NCBI GenBank assembly: GCA_052139675.1 | Contig: JBKQWE010000064.1 | Location: forward strand, 1-64,000 | Reading direction: 5' to 3' | DNA: 64,000 bases | DNA from: JBEKCB01 sp052139675 | GTDB lineage: Bacteria; Planctomycetota; Brocadiia; CAIUPP01 | The notes under the pieces: generated by a model | Told to the model about the DNA's origin: nothing | The model's database searches: none | Seen by the model: the letters and a program-made list of their open reading frames with translations, nothing else | Translations under genes and position numbers: made by a program | Shown here: positions 9,431 to 18,530 of the stretch, piece after piece | How positions within the stretch are numbered: the stretch's first letter is position 1 | Layout: every line of letters begins with the position of its first letter

Positions 9431-9961
9431 CTACTTCGGCACGATCTTTTCCAGGCGCTTCTCTCCGGTCTTGATGTCTTTTCCATGCAACTCGATGTAA
9501 TGGACCTTGGGTCCCGTCAGCCCGTCGGTGGAATTGATGTACATTTTTTCGAGGACCGCCGGCCGGCCGTCAATGGCCAGCTCGGCGCGGGCGGCCTTGC
9601 CGGCCTTCTTCACGGTGATCGGCCGGTCGGGGGCGGAGACCACGGTCAGGCTATAGCTGTCACCCGACGCGTCCGGCTTGATGTCGAAGCCGTACGCTTT
9701 CTTCTTCTCGATCCAGTTGAGTTCCTCGCGGCGGCCGTCCTCGGCGAGCATGATCCAGTAGGCGATCACCGGCTCCTTGGGATTCAGCCGGCCATCGGCA
9801 TCGAGCTGTGCGTCGTAATGCACCACGTTGGCGTTCTTGCTCCGCTCGATGATGAACAGCGGCAGCACTTCCGGCCGGGCCGCAGCCGGAAAAAGCGGGG
9901 CGGCGCAGACCGCCGCGGCGAGCAGGCCGAGAACCGCGAAACGCCGCGTCATTCTTCGCAT
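9431..9961 (-). CDS. Exported DUF4833 protein
   Basis: This 176-residue protein has a signal peptide (residues about 5-28, ending AAARPE) and a body that fits DUF4833: SKNANVVHYDAQLDADGRLN, EPVIAYWIMLAEDG and LNWIEKKKAYGF. The function of the family is unknown; it is expected in the periplasm. The ATG at 9961 follows GAGG. It is divergent from the ceramide-type operon and lies upstream of the ABC operon on the same strand. Confidence 0.8.
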   Translation of the reverse strand: MRRMTRRFAVLGLLAAAVCAAPLFPAAARPEVLPLFIIERSKNANVVHYDAQLDADGRLNPKEPVIAYWIMLAEDGRREELNWIEKKKAYGFDIKPDASGDSYSLTVVSAPDRPITVKKAGKAARAELAIDGRPAVLEKMYINSTDGLTGPKVHYIELHGKDIKTGEKRLEKIVPK

Positions 9962-9995
9962 CCGGACCTCAGATCAAGAAATCATTAATAAAATA

Positions 9996-10024
9996 TTGGA
10001 AAGTCGCATGACATTTGGTATCAT
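9996..10024 (+). promoter_or_regulatory. Promoter of the ceramide-type operon
   Basis: TTGGAA (9996-10001) and TATCAT (10019-10024) are 17 bp apart in an AT-rich spacer, giving a leader of about 30 nt before the ATG at 10060. Confidence 0.55.
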
Positions 10025-10059
10025 CTCGGCCTGTCCAGGTCAATCACGAGGCAGGGCCA

Positions 10060-11280
<1,221 letters not shown>

Positions 11281-11285
11281 CCGCC

Positions 11286-12401
11286 ATGCGCGTCCGCGAA
11301 GTCGTCACTCCCCAGGACCGTGAGCGGTTCATTCGTTTCCCGTGGGAGATCTACCGGCGGGACCCGAACTGGGTTCCGCCGCTGATCTCGGAACGGCGCG
11401 AGTTTCTCGACCCGCGCAAAAATCCCTTCTTCGAACACGCCGAGGCGAAGCTCTTCCTCGCCGGCGACGACGCCGGCGCCGTGCGCGGGCGGATCGCCGC
11501 GATCGTCAACCGCAGCCACAATGAGCAGCACGGCGAGCCGGCCGGCTTCTTCGGCTTGTTCGAGTGCCGCGACGATCCCGAGGCCGCCGCGGCCCTGTTC
11601 GACGCCGCCGCCGGTTTCCTGAAATCGCGCGGCATGACCGTCATGCGCGGGCCCGAGAACATGTCCGTGAATGACGACGTCGGCCTGCTCGTCGAGGGCT
11701 TCGACTCGCCGCCGGCGCTCATGATGCCCTACAATCCCCGCTACTATATCCCGCTGGTGGAGGCGCGCGGCTTCCGGAAGGCCATGGACCTCTACGCCTG
11801 GTACGGCGACGCCCGCGAGCTGGAAATACCCGAGAAAATCACGCGCGGCATCCAACTGTGCCAGCGGCGGTTCGGGTTCAAGGTGCGCTCGGTGGACATG
11901 CGCCGGTTCGACGAGGAGCTCCGCAACATCCACCGGGTCTACACGGAGGCCTGGGAGCAGAACTGGGGCGCGGTGGCCATGACGGCGAAGGAATTCGACT
12001 ACCTCGCCGCCCAGCTCAAGCCCGTCGTGGATCCCGACCTCTGCCTGATCGCCGAGGTCGGCGGCGAAGTCGCGGGCTTCTCGCTGGCGCTCCCGGATTT
12101 CAACCAGGCGCTGATCCACCTCAACGGGCGGCTGCTGCCCTTCGGCATCCTGAAACTGCTCTGGTATCGCCGGAAGATTGACATGATCCGCATCCTGACC
12201 ACCGGCGTCATCAAGAAGTTCCGCCACATGGGCATTGACAGTTGCTTCTATTACGAGACCTGGAAACGCGGCAACGCCAAAGGCATTTACCGGGGCGAGA
12301 TGTCCTGGATCCTCGAGAACAACGCCGCGATGAACAACGCGCTGCGGAATCTCGGGTTCAGGATTTACAAGCGATATCGGCTTTATGACCGCGACCTCTA
12401 A
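11286..12401 (+). CDS. GNAT-fold acyltransferase, bacterial ceramide synthase candidate
   Basis: This 371-residue protein begins 6 bp after the Spt gene. It opens RFIRFPWEIYRRDPNWVPP and includes GPENMSVNDDVGLL, MMPYNPRYYIPLVEARGF and a C-terminal GNAT-like half (VYTEAWEQNWGAVAMT, RHMGIDSCFYYETW). This architecture matches the proteins that act as bacterial ceramide synthase (bCerS) in Caulobacter, which N-acylate the long-chain base. The assignment rests on remembered family resemblance plus position between Spt and the SDR. Its stop codon lies in a 26-bp tandem duplication. Confidence 0.7.
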   Translation: MRVREVVTPQDRERFIRFPWEIYRRDPNWVPPLISERREFLDPRKNPFFEHAEAKLFLAGDDAGAVRGRIAAIVNRSHNEQHGEPAGFFGLFECRDDPEAAAALFDAAAGFLKSRGMTVMRGPENMSVNDDVGLLVEGFDSPPALMMPYNPRYYIPLVEARGFRKAMDLYAWYGDARELEIPEKITRGIQLCQRRFGFKVRSVDMRRFDEELRNIHRVYTEAWEQNWGAVAMTAKEFDYLAAQLKPVVDPDLCLIAEVGGEVAGFSLALPDFNQALIHLNGRLLPFGILKLLWYRRKIDMIRILTTGVIKKFRHMGIDSCFYYETWKRGNAKGIYRGEMSWILENNAAMNNALRNLGFRIYKRYRLYDRDL

Positions 12402-12450
12402 GCCGACAGAGGCATTTTGCCACGTAAGCCGACAGAGGCATTTTGCCACG
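12399..12450 (+). repeat. 26-bp exact tandem duplication at a stop codon
   Basis: The 26 bases from 12399, starting with the TAA stop of the acyltransferase gene and ending TTTTGCCACG, are repeated exactly at 12425-12450. The second copy runs into the next inverted repeat. Confidence 0.9.
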
Positions 12451-12555
12451 GATTTCACGGATTGACACGGATTACCGACAAACAAAGGCAAAGGCCGAGA
12501 GTTCTTTTCCTCATTTCCGTTAATCCGTGGAAATCCGTGAAATCCGTGGCAAAAA
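12442..12555. repeat. Inverted repeat with CACGGATT/AATCCGTG arms
   Basis: The left arm (12442-12475, TTTTGCCACGGATTTCACGG onward) is nearly the inverse complement of the right arm (12518-12555, ending AAATCCGTGGCAAAA). It fills the gap between the acyltransferase and SDR genes. It looks like a mobile palindromic repeat; a hairpin here could also lower read-through in the operon. Confidence 0.8.
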
Positions 12556-12584
12556 ACCGTCGTTGACTTTAATGAGACGGCGAA

Positions 12585-13568
12585 ATGAAAGTCCTGCTGA
12601 CCGGGGCGAACGGTTTCGTCGGCAGCCACATCCTCGACCAGCTCTGCGCCGCCGGCCACCCGGTGCGCGTGCTGTTGAGAAAGACGAGCCGCACGGGCTT
12701 CATCGAGGACCATCTGCCGGGCGTCGAAGTCCGGTACGGATCGGTCACCGATCCGGGGCCGCTGCGCGACGCGGTGCAGGGCGCCGACTGCGTCATCCAC
12801 TGCGCCGGGAAGACGAAGGCCGTCCGCGCCGCCGAGTACGATGCGGTGAACCTGGAGGGCACGCGCAACGTGGTGGCCGCCGTCAACGCGGAGAAAGCGA
12901 CGGTCAAGCACCTGGTCCACATATCCAGCCTCGCCGCCAACCATCCCGCCGGCGCCGACGCGCCCGCGCTGGAGACGGACGCGCCCAGGCCGGTCTCCGA
13001 ATACGGCCGGAGCAAGCTGCGCGCGGAGGAACTGGTCAGGGAAACCTGCCAGGCGCCCTTCACCATCCTGCGGCCCTCGGCGGTATACGGCCCGCGCGAC
13101 GCCGATTTCCTGCCCGTCTTCAAGGCCGTTCGCAGACACCTGATGCCGCTCATCGGCGGCGGGCGGATGCAACTGAGCCTGGTCTGCGTCGGCGACGTCG
13201 CCGCGGCCGCGCTGCGGTGCCTGGGGAATCCGCAGGCGTACCGGAAGACGTACCACGTCGCGTCGCCGGAGCCCTGCTCCACGCGCGATTTCCTGCGGGA
13301 GATCGCCGCCGTCATGAACGTGCGCACCGTGCCGATTTTCATCCCGTTCGCGCTGCTCTATCCGGTCGCGCTCGGCCGGGAACTCCTGGCGCGCGCCACG
13401 GGCAAGCCGAACATCCTCAGCCGTCAGAAGCTCAGGGAGATGAAGGCGCCCGGCTGGGTCTGCTCCACGGACCTGATCCGGCGCGACCTCCAGTTCACGG
13501 CCGGCACCCGCCTCAGCGAAGGTATCGCAAGGACGATCACCTGGTATGAACAGAACGGATGGCTCTGA
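12585..13568 (+). CDS. NAD(P)-dependent SDR, ceramide reductase (CerR) candidate
   Basis: This 327-residue extended SDR has the Rossmann motif TGANGFVGS (residues 6-14) and the catalytic pair Tyr140/Lys144 in EYGRSK. In the Caulobacter pathway an SDR of this type (CerR) reduces the keto group after N-acylation. The order Spt, bCerS, CerR here supports that role. It could otherwise be a generic NAD-dependent epimerase. It overlaps the following PAP2 gene by 23 bp. Confidence 0.75.
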   Translation: MKVLLTGANGFVGSHILDQLCAAGHPVRVLLRKTSRTGFIEDHLPGVEVRYGSVTDPGPLRDAVQGADCVIHCAGKTKAVRAAEYDAVNLEGTRNVVAAVNAEKATVKHLVHISSLAANHPAGADAPALETDAPRPVSEYGRSKLRAEELVRETCQAPFTILRPSAVYGPRDADFLPVFKAVRRHLMPLIGGGRMQLSLVCVGDVAAAALRCLGNPQAYRKTYHVASPEPCSTRDFLREIAAVMNVRTVPIFIPFALLYPVALGRELLARATGKPNILSRQKLREMKAPGWVCSTDLIRRDLQFTAGTRLSEGIARTITWYEQNGWL

Positions 13569-14508
13569 CGCTCCTGGCCCAGGCGATTCGCCTGCGCGGG
13601 CGTTCTTCCGCCTCAAGGACCACACGTTCGTTGACTACGCGACGCAAGCCTACCTGGTGATCGTCGGCCTGCTGATCCTCTGCTTCTATCGGGGCCCGGC
13701 GGAGTTGCGGAACGGTCTCCTGGCCGGGCACGTCGTTTACTTTCTCGCCATCCAGGCGCTGATCCGGACGAGCGCGCGGCGGCCGGGCAACCGCGTCATC
13801 GGCTTCCTGCGGCACTTCTATCCCATCCTGCTTTATCCCGGCTTGTATCGGGAGACCGGCGAGTTGAATCGCATGTTCGCCGGCGCGTACCTGGACGCCT
13901 CCTTCATCCGCTTCGAGCAGAGGCTGTTCGGCTGCCAGCCCAGCATCCTGTTCATGGAGAAACTGCCCTGGCTGCCGATCAGCGAAATCTTCTACGCGGC
14001 TTATTTCTCCTTTTACGTCATGATCGCAGGGATAGGCCTCATCCTGTATTTCCAGGAAAAGCGGCGGTTCTGGCGCTACGTTGCGGTGGTCTCGTTCGTC
14101 TTCTACGGCTGTTACCTGGCCTTCATCTTCCTGCCCGTCGTCGGGTCGCGCGTGTTCTACACCCCGGTGCCGGGTTTCGACCATGCGCAGTTTTCATTCT
14201 TCCCGCTCGCGTTTCCGGCCGCCGTCCAGTCCGGGCCGATGTACAAGTTGGAGACGCTGATCTACCGCGCTGAAGCGCCCGGCGGCGCGTTCCCCAGCAG
14301 CCACGTGGCGCTCGCCCTCTGCACGCTTTACTTCTCATGGCGCTTCGTCCCGAAGATTCGATGGGTCCACCTGGCCGTGGTGATCCTCCTGTGCGCCGCG
14401 ACCGTTTACTGCAGGTACCACTACCTGGTGGACGTGTTTGCAGGCATGCTCACGGCGGCTCTGCTCATACCGCTGGGAGAGTGGCTTTACCGAAAAACTG
14501 GCGGCTAA
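13546..14508 (+). CDS. PAP2 / inositol-phosphorylceramide synthase-like membrane enzyme
   Basis: This 320-residue protein has about six membrane segments. PAP2-type catalytic motifs are FPSSHV with His253 and CRYHYLVDVFAG with His292 and Asp296. PAP2-fold enzymes include lipid phosphatases and the fungal inositol-phosphorylceramide synthase, so this one could add or remove a phospho head group on ceramide or dihydroceramide. Its start lies inside the SDR gene, implying coupled translation. Last gene of the operon; the 158 bp after it lead to the MNT-HEPN promoter. Confidence 0.78.
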   Translation: MNRTDGSDAPGPGDSPARAFFRLKDHTFVDYATQAYLVIVGLLILCFYRGPAELRNGLLAGHVVYFLAIQALIRTSARRPGNRVIGFLRHFYPILLYPGLYRETGELNRMFAGAYLDASFIRFEQRLFGCQPSILFMEKLPWLPISEIFYAAYFSFYVMIAGIGLILYFQEKRRFWRYVAVVSFVFYGCYLAFIFLPVVGSRVFYTPVPGFDHAQFSFFPLAFPAAVQSGPMYKLETLIYRAEAPGGAFPSSHVALALCTLYFSWRFVPKIRWVHLAVVILLCAATVYCRYHYLVDVFAGMLTAALLIPLGEWLYRKTGG

Positions 14509-14606
14509 CGGAAAGCGCTTCTTACCGTTGCCGACTTTCACCGCGAGGGAAAGACAGAATCGCTTCGTCCACAACGCGACCGGCGCCCGCCGGTCCTGGG
14601 ACAATC

Positions 14607-14635
14607 TTGTCATTCCAAACAGGACGTAGTAGACT
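14607..14635 (+). promoter_or_regulatory. Promoter for the MNT-HEPN pair
   Basis: TTGTCA (14607-14612) and TAGACT (14630-14635) are 17 bp apart, about 30 bp before the nucleotidyltransferase start. Confidence 0.5.
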
Positions 14636-14666
14636 GACGGCGGAAGACGCGAGGAGAACGAGCCGC

Positions 14667-15008
14667 ATGGAAACTGTGCAGACAAACATCGGCATAGATG
14701 ATGCCCTGATCGGGGAGATCGTGCGCCGGGTGCTCTCGGTGGCCCATCCCGACAGGATTGTCCTCTTCGGTTCAGCGGCCACAGGGAAAATGACGCGCGA
14801 CAGCGACATTGACCTGTTGGTCGTCGAGGCGCAGGCAAATGATCGTCGCAAGGAGAGCGTGCGGATCGGCGATGCCCTGCGCGGGCTGGGATTTCCGTTC
14901 GATGTGCTCGTCATCTCCAAGGACTGGTTTGAGGCGAGCAAGAACGTGATTGGCGGCATCGCCTATCCCGCAAGCAAGTACGGTCGAGTGATTTATGAAA
15001 CCGTCTGA
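14667..15008 (+). CDS. MNT-type nucleotidyltransferase (antitoxin partner)
   Basis: This 113-residue protein has the minimal nucleotidyltransferase signature GSAATGKMTRDSDID (Gly35-Ser36, Asp47, Asp49). In MNT/HEPN pairs the nucleotidyltransferase AMPylates or otherwise neutralises the HEPN toxin. The ATG at 14667 follows GAGGAG. It overlaps the HEPN gene by 14 bp, the usual layout of these modules. Confidence 0.9.
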   Translation: METVQTNIGIDDALIGEIVRRVLSVAHPDRIVLFGSAATGKMTRDSDIDLLVVEAQANDRRKESVRIGDALRGLGFPFDVLVISKDWFEASKNVIGGIAYPASKYGRVIYETV

Positions 15009-15405
15009 AAATCAGGCTCGCAGACGGCTGGTTAGGCAATGGCTTGACAAGGCGGAGACCGACCTCCAGGCAGCCGAATGGCTTGTCTCGCGCGACCCTC
15101 CGCTCCTGTATCCGTCGTGTTTTTTCTCGCAACAGGCCGCTGAGAAGCACCTGAAGGCGCTGCTCACGCACCACAATGTCGATGTTCCCAAGACGCATGT
15201 TATCGGACAACTTCTGGACTTACTGGCGCGCGTTGATGCCCCGCTCGCTCAGAGTCTGGCCGGAGCTACCGCGCTCAGCCCATATAGCGTCGAGGCCCGC
15301 TATCCGGGCGATATGCCGGAGCTCACGGTGGCCGAAGGGCAGGAGGCGCTTCGTCTGGCCCAATTTGTGCGGGAAGCCGTCCTCGCAGCACTGGAGTTGA
15401 AGTGA
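14995..15405 (+). CDS. HEPN domain protein (toxin partner)
   Basis: This 136-residue all-helical HEPN protein contains CFFSQQAAEKHLKALL, VPKTHVIGQLLDLL and ALSPYSVEARYPG. HEPN toxins are often RNases with an R-x4-6-H motif; I do not see a clear copy, so activity is uncertain. The gene is coupled to the nucleotidyltransferase upstream and forms a probable toxin-antitoxin or substrate-binding pair. Confidence 0.85.
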   Translation: MKPSENQARRRLVRQWLDKAETDLQAAEWLVSRDPPLLYPSCFFSQQAAEKHLKALLTHHNVDVPKTHVIGQLLDLLARVDAPLAQSLAGATALSPYSVEARYPGDMPELTVAEGQEALRLAQFVREAVLAALELK

Positions 15406-15442
15406 CCCATTCTGTCCGCGCGGGCTCCTGAATGTAACAGCC

Positions 15443-16687
15443 ATGCCTGGGGATCCGGTGATCGAAGAAGTGCGCGACATCAAACAAGCCGACCCTTCCG
15501 CCGCGTCGCGTATCCGCATCCTTCCTCTTGCGCTTGGGGCTGCGCTTATCCTGCCGGCGTGTTTGCCGGCTCGTGCCGCATTCGGCGAAGCGGCGGCGCT
15601 GACGCAGCCGGCCGTCAGGATTGTGCAGGCGCCGGCGGGCTGTTTCGTGCCCGACGTCGCCGTGGATCCCAAGCGCGCGCTGCACATGGTGTACGCGCTG
15701 AACCGCAGCGCCTGGTATATTCGTTCCGCGGACAACGGCGCGACGTTCTCGCAGCCGGTCCAGGTGAACTCCGAGGGGACGGTTGGGTTCACGATGGGCG
15801 AACGCGGGCCGAAGCTGTCCGTCGGCGGCGACGGGGTCATCCACGTCGTCTGGGCGAACATCTGGTCCCCCGGCGTTCAGACGTTTGCCTACTACGCCCG
15901 CAGCCTGGACGGCGGGAAGACGTTCGAGAAGCGCAAGCTCGTCTCTTCGATGGACGCCCCCGACGGCCTGACGATGACCGCCGACGGCGCCGGCCATGTG
16001 CTGGTTTTCTGGCACGTCATGAACCCGCTGCAGAACGAGGTCCCGGCCGCGACCTGGCTTTACGTGGCGCGGTCCGACGACAACGGCGACACGTTCAAGC
16101 CTGCCGAACGCGTCCAGGTCTCCAACCTCGGCACGCTGGCCTGCGCGATGTGCCAGATGCGGGCGCGCATCGGCGCCGACGGCAACGCTTGCCTGGCCTT
16201 CCGGTCGGCGGAGCACAACATCCGCGACTTCTACGTCCTCAAAGGCCCCGTGACCGGGGATCAGTTCACGGCCGTCCGCGTCAATCAGGATAACTGGGAA
16301 CTCAGGACGTGCCCCATGTGCGGTCCCGAGTTGACGGTCGCCCCGGATGGCCGGCAGATTTGCGCTTTCATGACCCGGAACAAGGTGTATTGGGCCGTCT
16401 CGGACGCGGGAGTGATGCAGTTCAAGCTGCACGTCGCAACGCCGGACAATGAAGCGGGGGAGCTTTATCCCTCGGCGATCGCGAACCGCAAAGGCGAGGT
16501 GCTGTTCGTCTGGCAGGTCGGCCCGATGTCCACCACCGGCACGGCCACGGTTAAATGGGCGCACTATTCCCCGGACGGCAAATTCACCGGCCGGCAGGGG
16601 ACCGTCGGCACGACGACTTCCGGCACCAAGGCAACGGAATTTGTTGGCAGCGACGACAATTTCTACATTGTCACGACCGCGAAATAA
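15443..16687 (+). CDS. Exported Asp-box (BNR/sialidase-fold) protein
   Basis: This 414-residue protein has an N-terminal signal (residues about 24-50, with ALILPACLPARA) and several Asp-box repeats: RSADNGATF, RSLDGGKTF and RSDDNGDTF, indicating a beta-propeller. Two Cys pairs occur (CAMCQM, CPMCG), unusual for a sialidase. No catalytic sialidase residues can be assigned by eye, so a binding or sensing propeller is as likely as an enzyme. It lies just before the sigma factor gene (9-bp gap) and may be cotranscribed with it. Confidence 0.75.
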   Translation: MPGDPVIEEVRDIKQADPSAASRIRILPLALGAALILPACLPARAAFGEAAALTQPAVRIVQAPAGCFVPDVAVDPKRALHMVYALNRSAWYIRSADNGATFSQPVQVNSEGTVGFTMGERGPKLSVGGDGVIHVVWANIWSPGVQTFAYYARSLDGGKTFEKRKLVSSMDAPDGLTMTADGAGHVLVFWHVMNPLQNEVPAATWLYVARSDDNGDTFKPAERVQVSNLGTLACAMCQMRARIGADGNACLAFRSAEHNIRDFYVLKGPVTGDQFTAVRVNQDNWELRTCPMCGPELTVAPDGRQICAFMTRNKVYWAVSDAGVMQFKLHVATPDNEAGELYPSAIANRKGEVLFVWQVGPMSTTGTATVKWAHYSPDGKFTGRQGTVGTTTSGTKATEFVGSDDNFYIVTTAK

Positions 16688-16696
16688 TGAAGCGTT

Positions 16697-17410
16697 ATGG
16701 ACACCCGTGTTCCCATCATCCCGCGCGCCTTGAGCGATGCCGACAGCGCCCTGGTCCGCCGCGCGAAGACCGGCGACTTTGCGGCCTTCGAGGACTTGGT
16801 CAGCCGGCACGAGCGCGGCGTGTATTCGCTGGCGATGAACATGCTGCGGCAGCGCCAGGATGCGGAAGACGTGGTCCAGACGAGCTTCCTCAGCGCCTTC
16901 GAGAACCTGGGGCGTTTCCGCGAAGAGGCGGCCTTCGGCACCTGGGTGCGGAAGATCGCCGTCCACGCCGCGCTGAAAGTCATCCGGACGCGCAAGAGGG
17001 CGCGCATCGAGTCCTTGAAGCATGCGGCGGAGGCGGAGAAAGGCAGCGTGCCGCACCCGGCCTTCATCGCCGAATGGCGCGACCCGAGCGAAGTCATGGA
17101 TCGAAAGCGTCTTCAGGAAACCCTGGATCAGGCCATGCGCGCGCTGCCTGAAAAGCAGCGGCTGGTATTCGTGCTCCGCGATATCGAGGGCCTGTCGGTG
17201 CGCGAAGCGGCGCGGCTCCTGGCGATCAGCGAAGGCAACGTGAAAGTGCGCCTGTTGCGCGCCCGGCTGGCGCTGCGCGAGAGACTGACGCGCGTGTTCG
17301 GCCGCGAGGGCGGCGGCATTCTTCCTGCGCATCCGCACGAGGGACGCCGCTCAACCTCAGCCCAGGCCCTGTTGCGAAATTACCAGCGCCGCGGAAAGGT
17401 AAAGCCATGA
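16697..17410 (+). CDS. ECF (RpoE-type) sigma factor
   Basis: This 237-residue sigma-70 family protein has region 2 (FAAFEDLVSRHERGVYSLAM, QDAEDVVQTSFLSAFENL, FGTWVRKIAVHAAL) and region 4 (LPEKQRLVFVLRDIEGLSV, EAARLLAISEGNVKVRLL). A 35-residue basic tail follows region 4. It overlaps a zinc anti-sigma gene by an ATGA junction, so the two are a regulatory pair. The signal and regulon are unknown; the AhpD-like and Cys-rich genes downstream hint at redox control. Confidence 0.93.
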   Translation: MDTRVPIIPRALSDADSALVRRAKTGDFAAFEDLVSRHERGVYSLAMNMLRQRQDAEDVVQTSFLSAFENLGRFREEAAFGTWVRKIAVHAALKVIRTRKRARIESLKHAAEAEKGSVPHPAFIAEWRDPSEVMDRKRLQETLDQAMRALPEKQRLVFVLRDIEGLSVREAARLLAISEGNVKVRLLRARLALRERLTRVFGREGGGILPAHPHEGRRSTSAQALLRNYQRRGKVKP

Positions 17411-17682
17411 CGCGGAAGGGTAAAGTCATGAAATGCGCCGACCTGCTGCGCATGTTGAACGATTACGTGGATGGCGACATTGATCCGGGCATCTGCAAGG
17501 AGTTTGAAAAACACCTTGCAACATGCAATCCCTGCACGATCGTGGTGGACAACGTCCGAAAGACGATCACCCTCTACCGGGAGAAAAGCGTGTTCGAGCT
17601 TCCCGCCCCATTCCAGGCGCGGCTTCACGCAGCGCTTCGGGAAAAGGGCCGCTCGAAGCGCGCTGGAAAGCCCAAGCGCTGA
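17407..17682 (+). CDS. Zinc-binding anti-sigma factor
   Basis: This 91-residue soluble protein has the ZAS-type cluster: a Cys near residue 11, then HLATCNPC near residues 38-45. ZAS anti-sigma factors hold the partner sigma and release it on thiol oxidation or another signal. No membrane segment is present. Its ATG overlaps the sigma gene stop (17407-17410); an internal ATG at 17428 (MKCADLL) is an equally plausible start. Confidence 0.85.
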   Translation: MTRKGKVMKCADLLRMLNDYVDGDIDPGICKEFEKHLATCNPCTIVVDNVRKTITLYREKSVFELPAPFQARLHAALREKGRSKRAGKPKR

Positions 17683-17790
17683 CTCCTCCTCTCTCCGCGC
17701 ACCTCCTTTTTTGTAACCTTTCGACTCTGCCCGGCTCTATTACATTAGGATGTGAGTCCGAGGTTGCTTTTTTAGATTGGAGAAACGCTC

Positions 17791-18138
17791 ATGGCAAAGT
17801 CGCCCAAAGACGTGCTTGACGAATTTCAGTCCAACATGCCCAAGCTCGCCCGGGGGCTCCCGCAAGTCGTGGAGGACTTTACGAGAAAGCTCATGCCGGA
17901 CGTGCTCAAAGACGGCGCGCTGAGCCTCAAGCACAAGGAGCTGATCGCCCTGGGCATCGCGATCCAGGCCCGGTGCGACTACTGCATCGTCATCCACGTC
18001 AAGAAGTGCCTCGAAGCCGGCGCGACGAAGGAGGAAATCGCCGAGGTTTGCGGCGTCGCTATCCTGATGGGCGGCGGCCTGGCGCTGACCTACTCGACGT
18101 TCGTGGCCAAGGCGGTCGAGGAATTCGGGAAGCCGTGA
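17791..18138 (+). CDS. Carboxymuconolactone decarboxylase / AhpD-like protein
   Basis: This 115-residue protein has the AhpD-type core KHKELIALGIAIQARCDYC followed by IVIHVKKCLEAGATKEEIAE. The CxxC (CDYC) with a following His is the redox-active motif of AhpD-like alkylhydroperoxidases. It probably acts in peroxide defence. The leader 17683-17790 is AT-richer and contains TTTTTTGTAACC, possibly an ECF-type -35 element, but I cannot assign the -10 with confidence. Confidence 0.88.
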   Translation: MAKSPKDVLDEFQSNMPKLARGLPQVVEDFTRKLMPDVLKDGALSLKHKELIALGIAIQARCDYCIVIHVKKCLEAGATKEEIAEVCGVAILMGGGLALTYSTFVAKAVEEFGKP

Positions 18139-18176
18139 TCATCGCGTCGAGGTTCAAGAGACAGGAGGCTCTGCCC

Positions 18177-18530
18177 ATGCCGGTGCAACGAGCGATAGCC
18201 GCTTACAGGACGGAAGGGCTGAACTGCGCCCAGAGCATTCTGCGCGCGTTTCAGGAGGAGTGCGACATTCCGGAGGAAACGGTCCGGGAAGCCCGGCGGT
18301 TCGGTGGGGGCCGTGCTTTGGAAGGCCGTTGCGGAGCGCTTCACGCCGCCTGCGAACTGTCTGGAGACGAAGCGGCGCGCGACCGCCTCCGCAAGGGGTT
18401 TGCCGCAAAGGCCATGTCGGAGCGCTGCCGCGAGATCCGCAAGAGCAACGCGTTCAGTTGCGAGCAGTGCATCGAACTCGCGGCCGGGTTGCTGAACAGC
18501 GCCTTCGCTGAGCTCACGACGCCGCGATGA
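18177..18530 (+). CDS. C_GCAxxG_C_C-type Cys-rich protein
   Basis: This 117-residue protein has the spaced Cys pattern GLNCAQSIL, GRCGALHAACEL, SERC and SCEQC, like the C_GCAxxG_C_C family of putative redox proteins (often split-soret-like). The variant GGGRALEGRCGALHAAC replaces the usual GG..G..CGA..GA. The ATG at 18177 follows AGGAGG. It likely cotranscribes with the AhpD-like gene and overlaps the end of the maturase gene by 17 bp, tail to tail. Confidence 0.8.
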   Translation: MPVQRAIAAYRTEGLNCAQSILRAFQEECDIPEETVREARRFGGGRALEGRCGALHAACELSGDEAARDRLRKGFAAKAMSERCREIRKSNAFSCEQCIELAAGLLNSAFAELTTPR

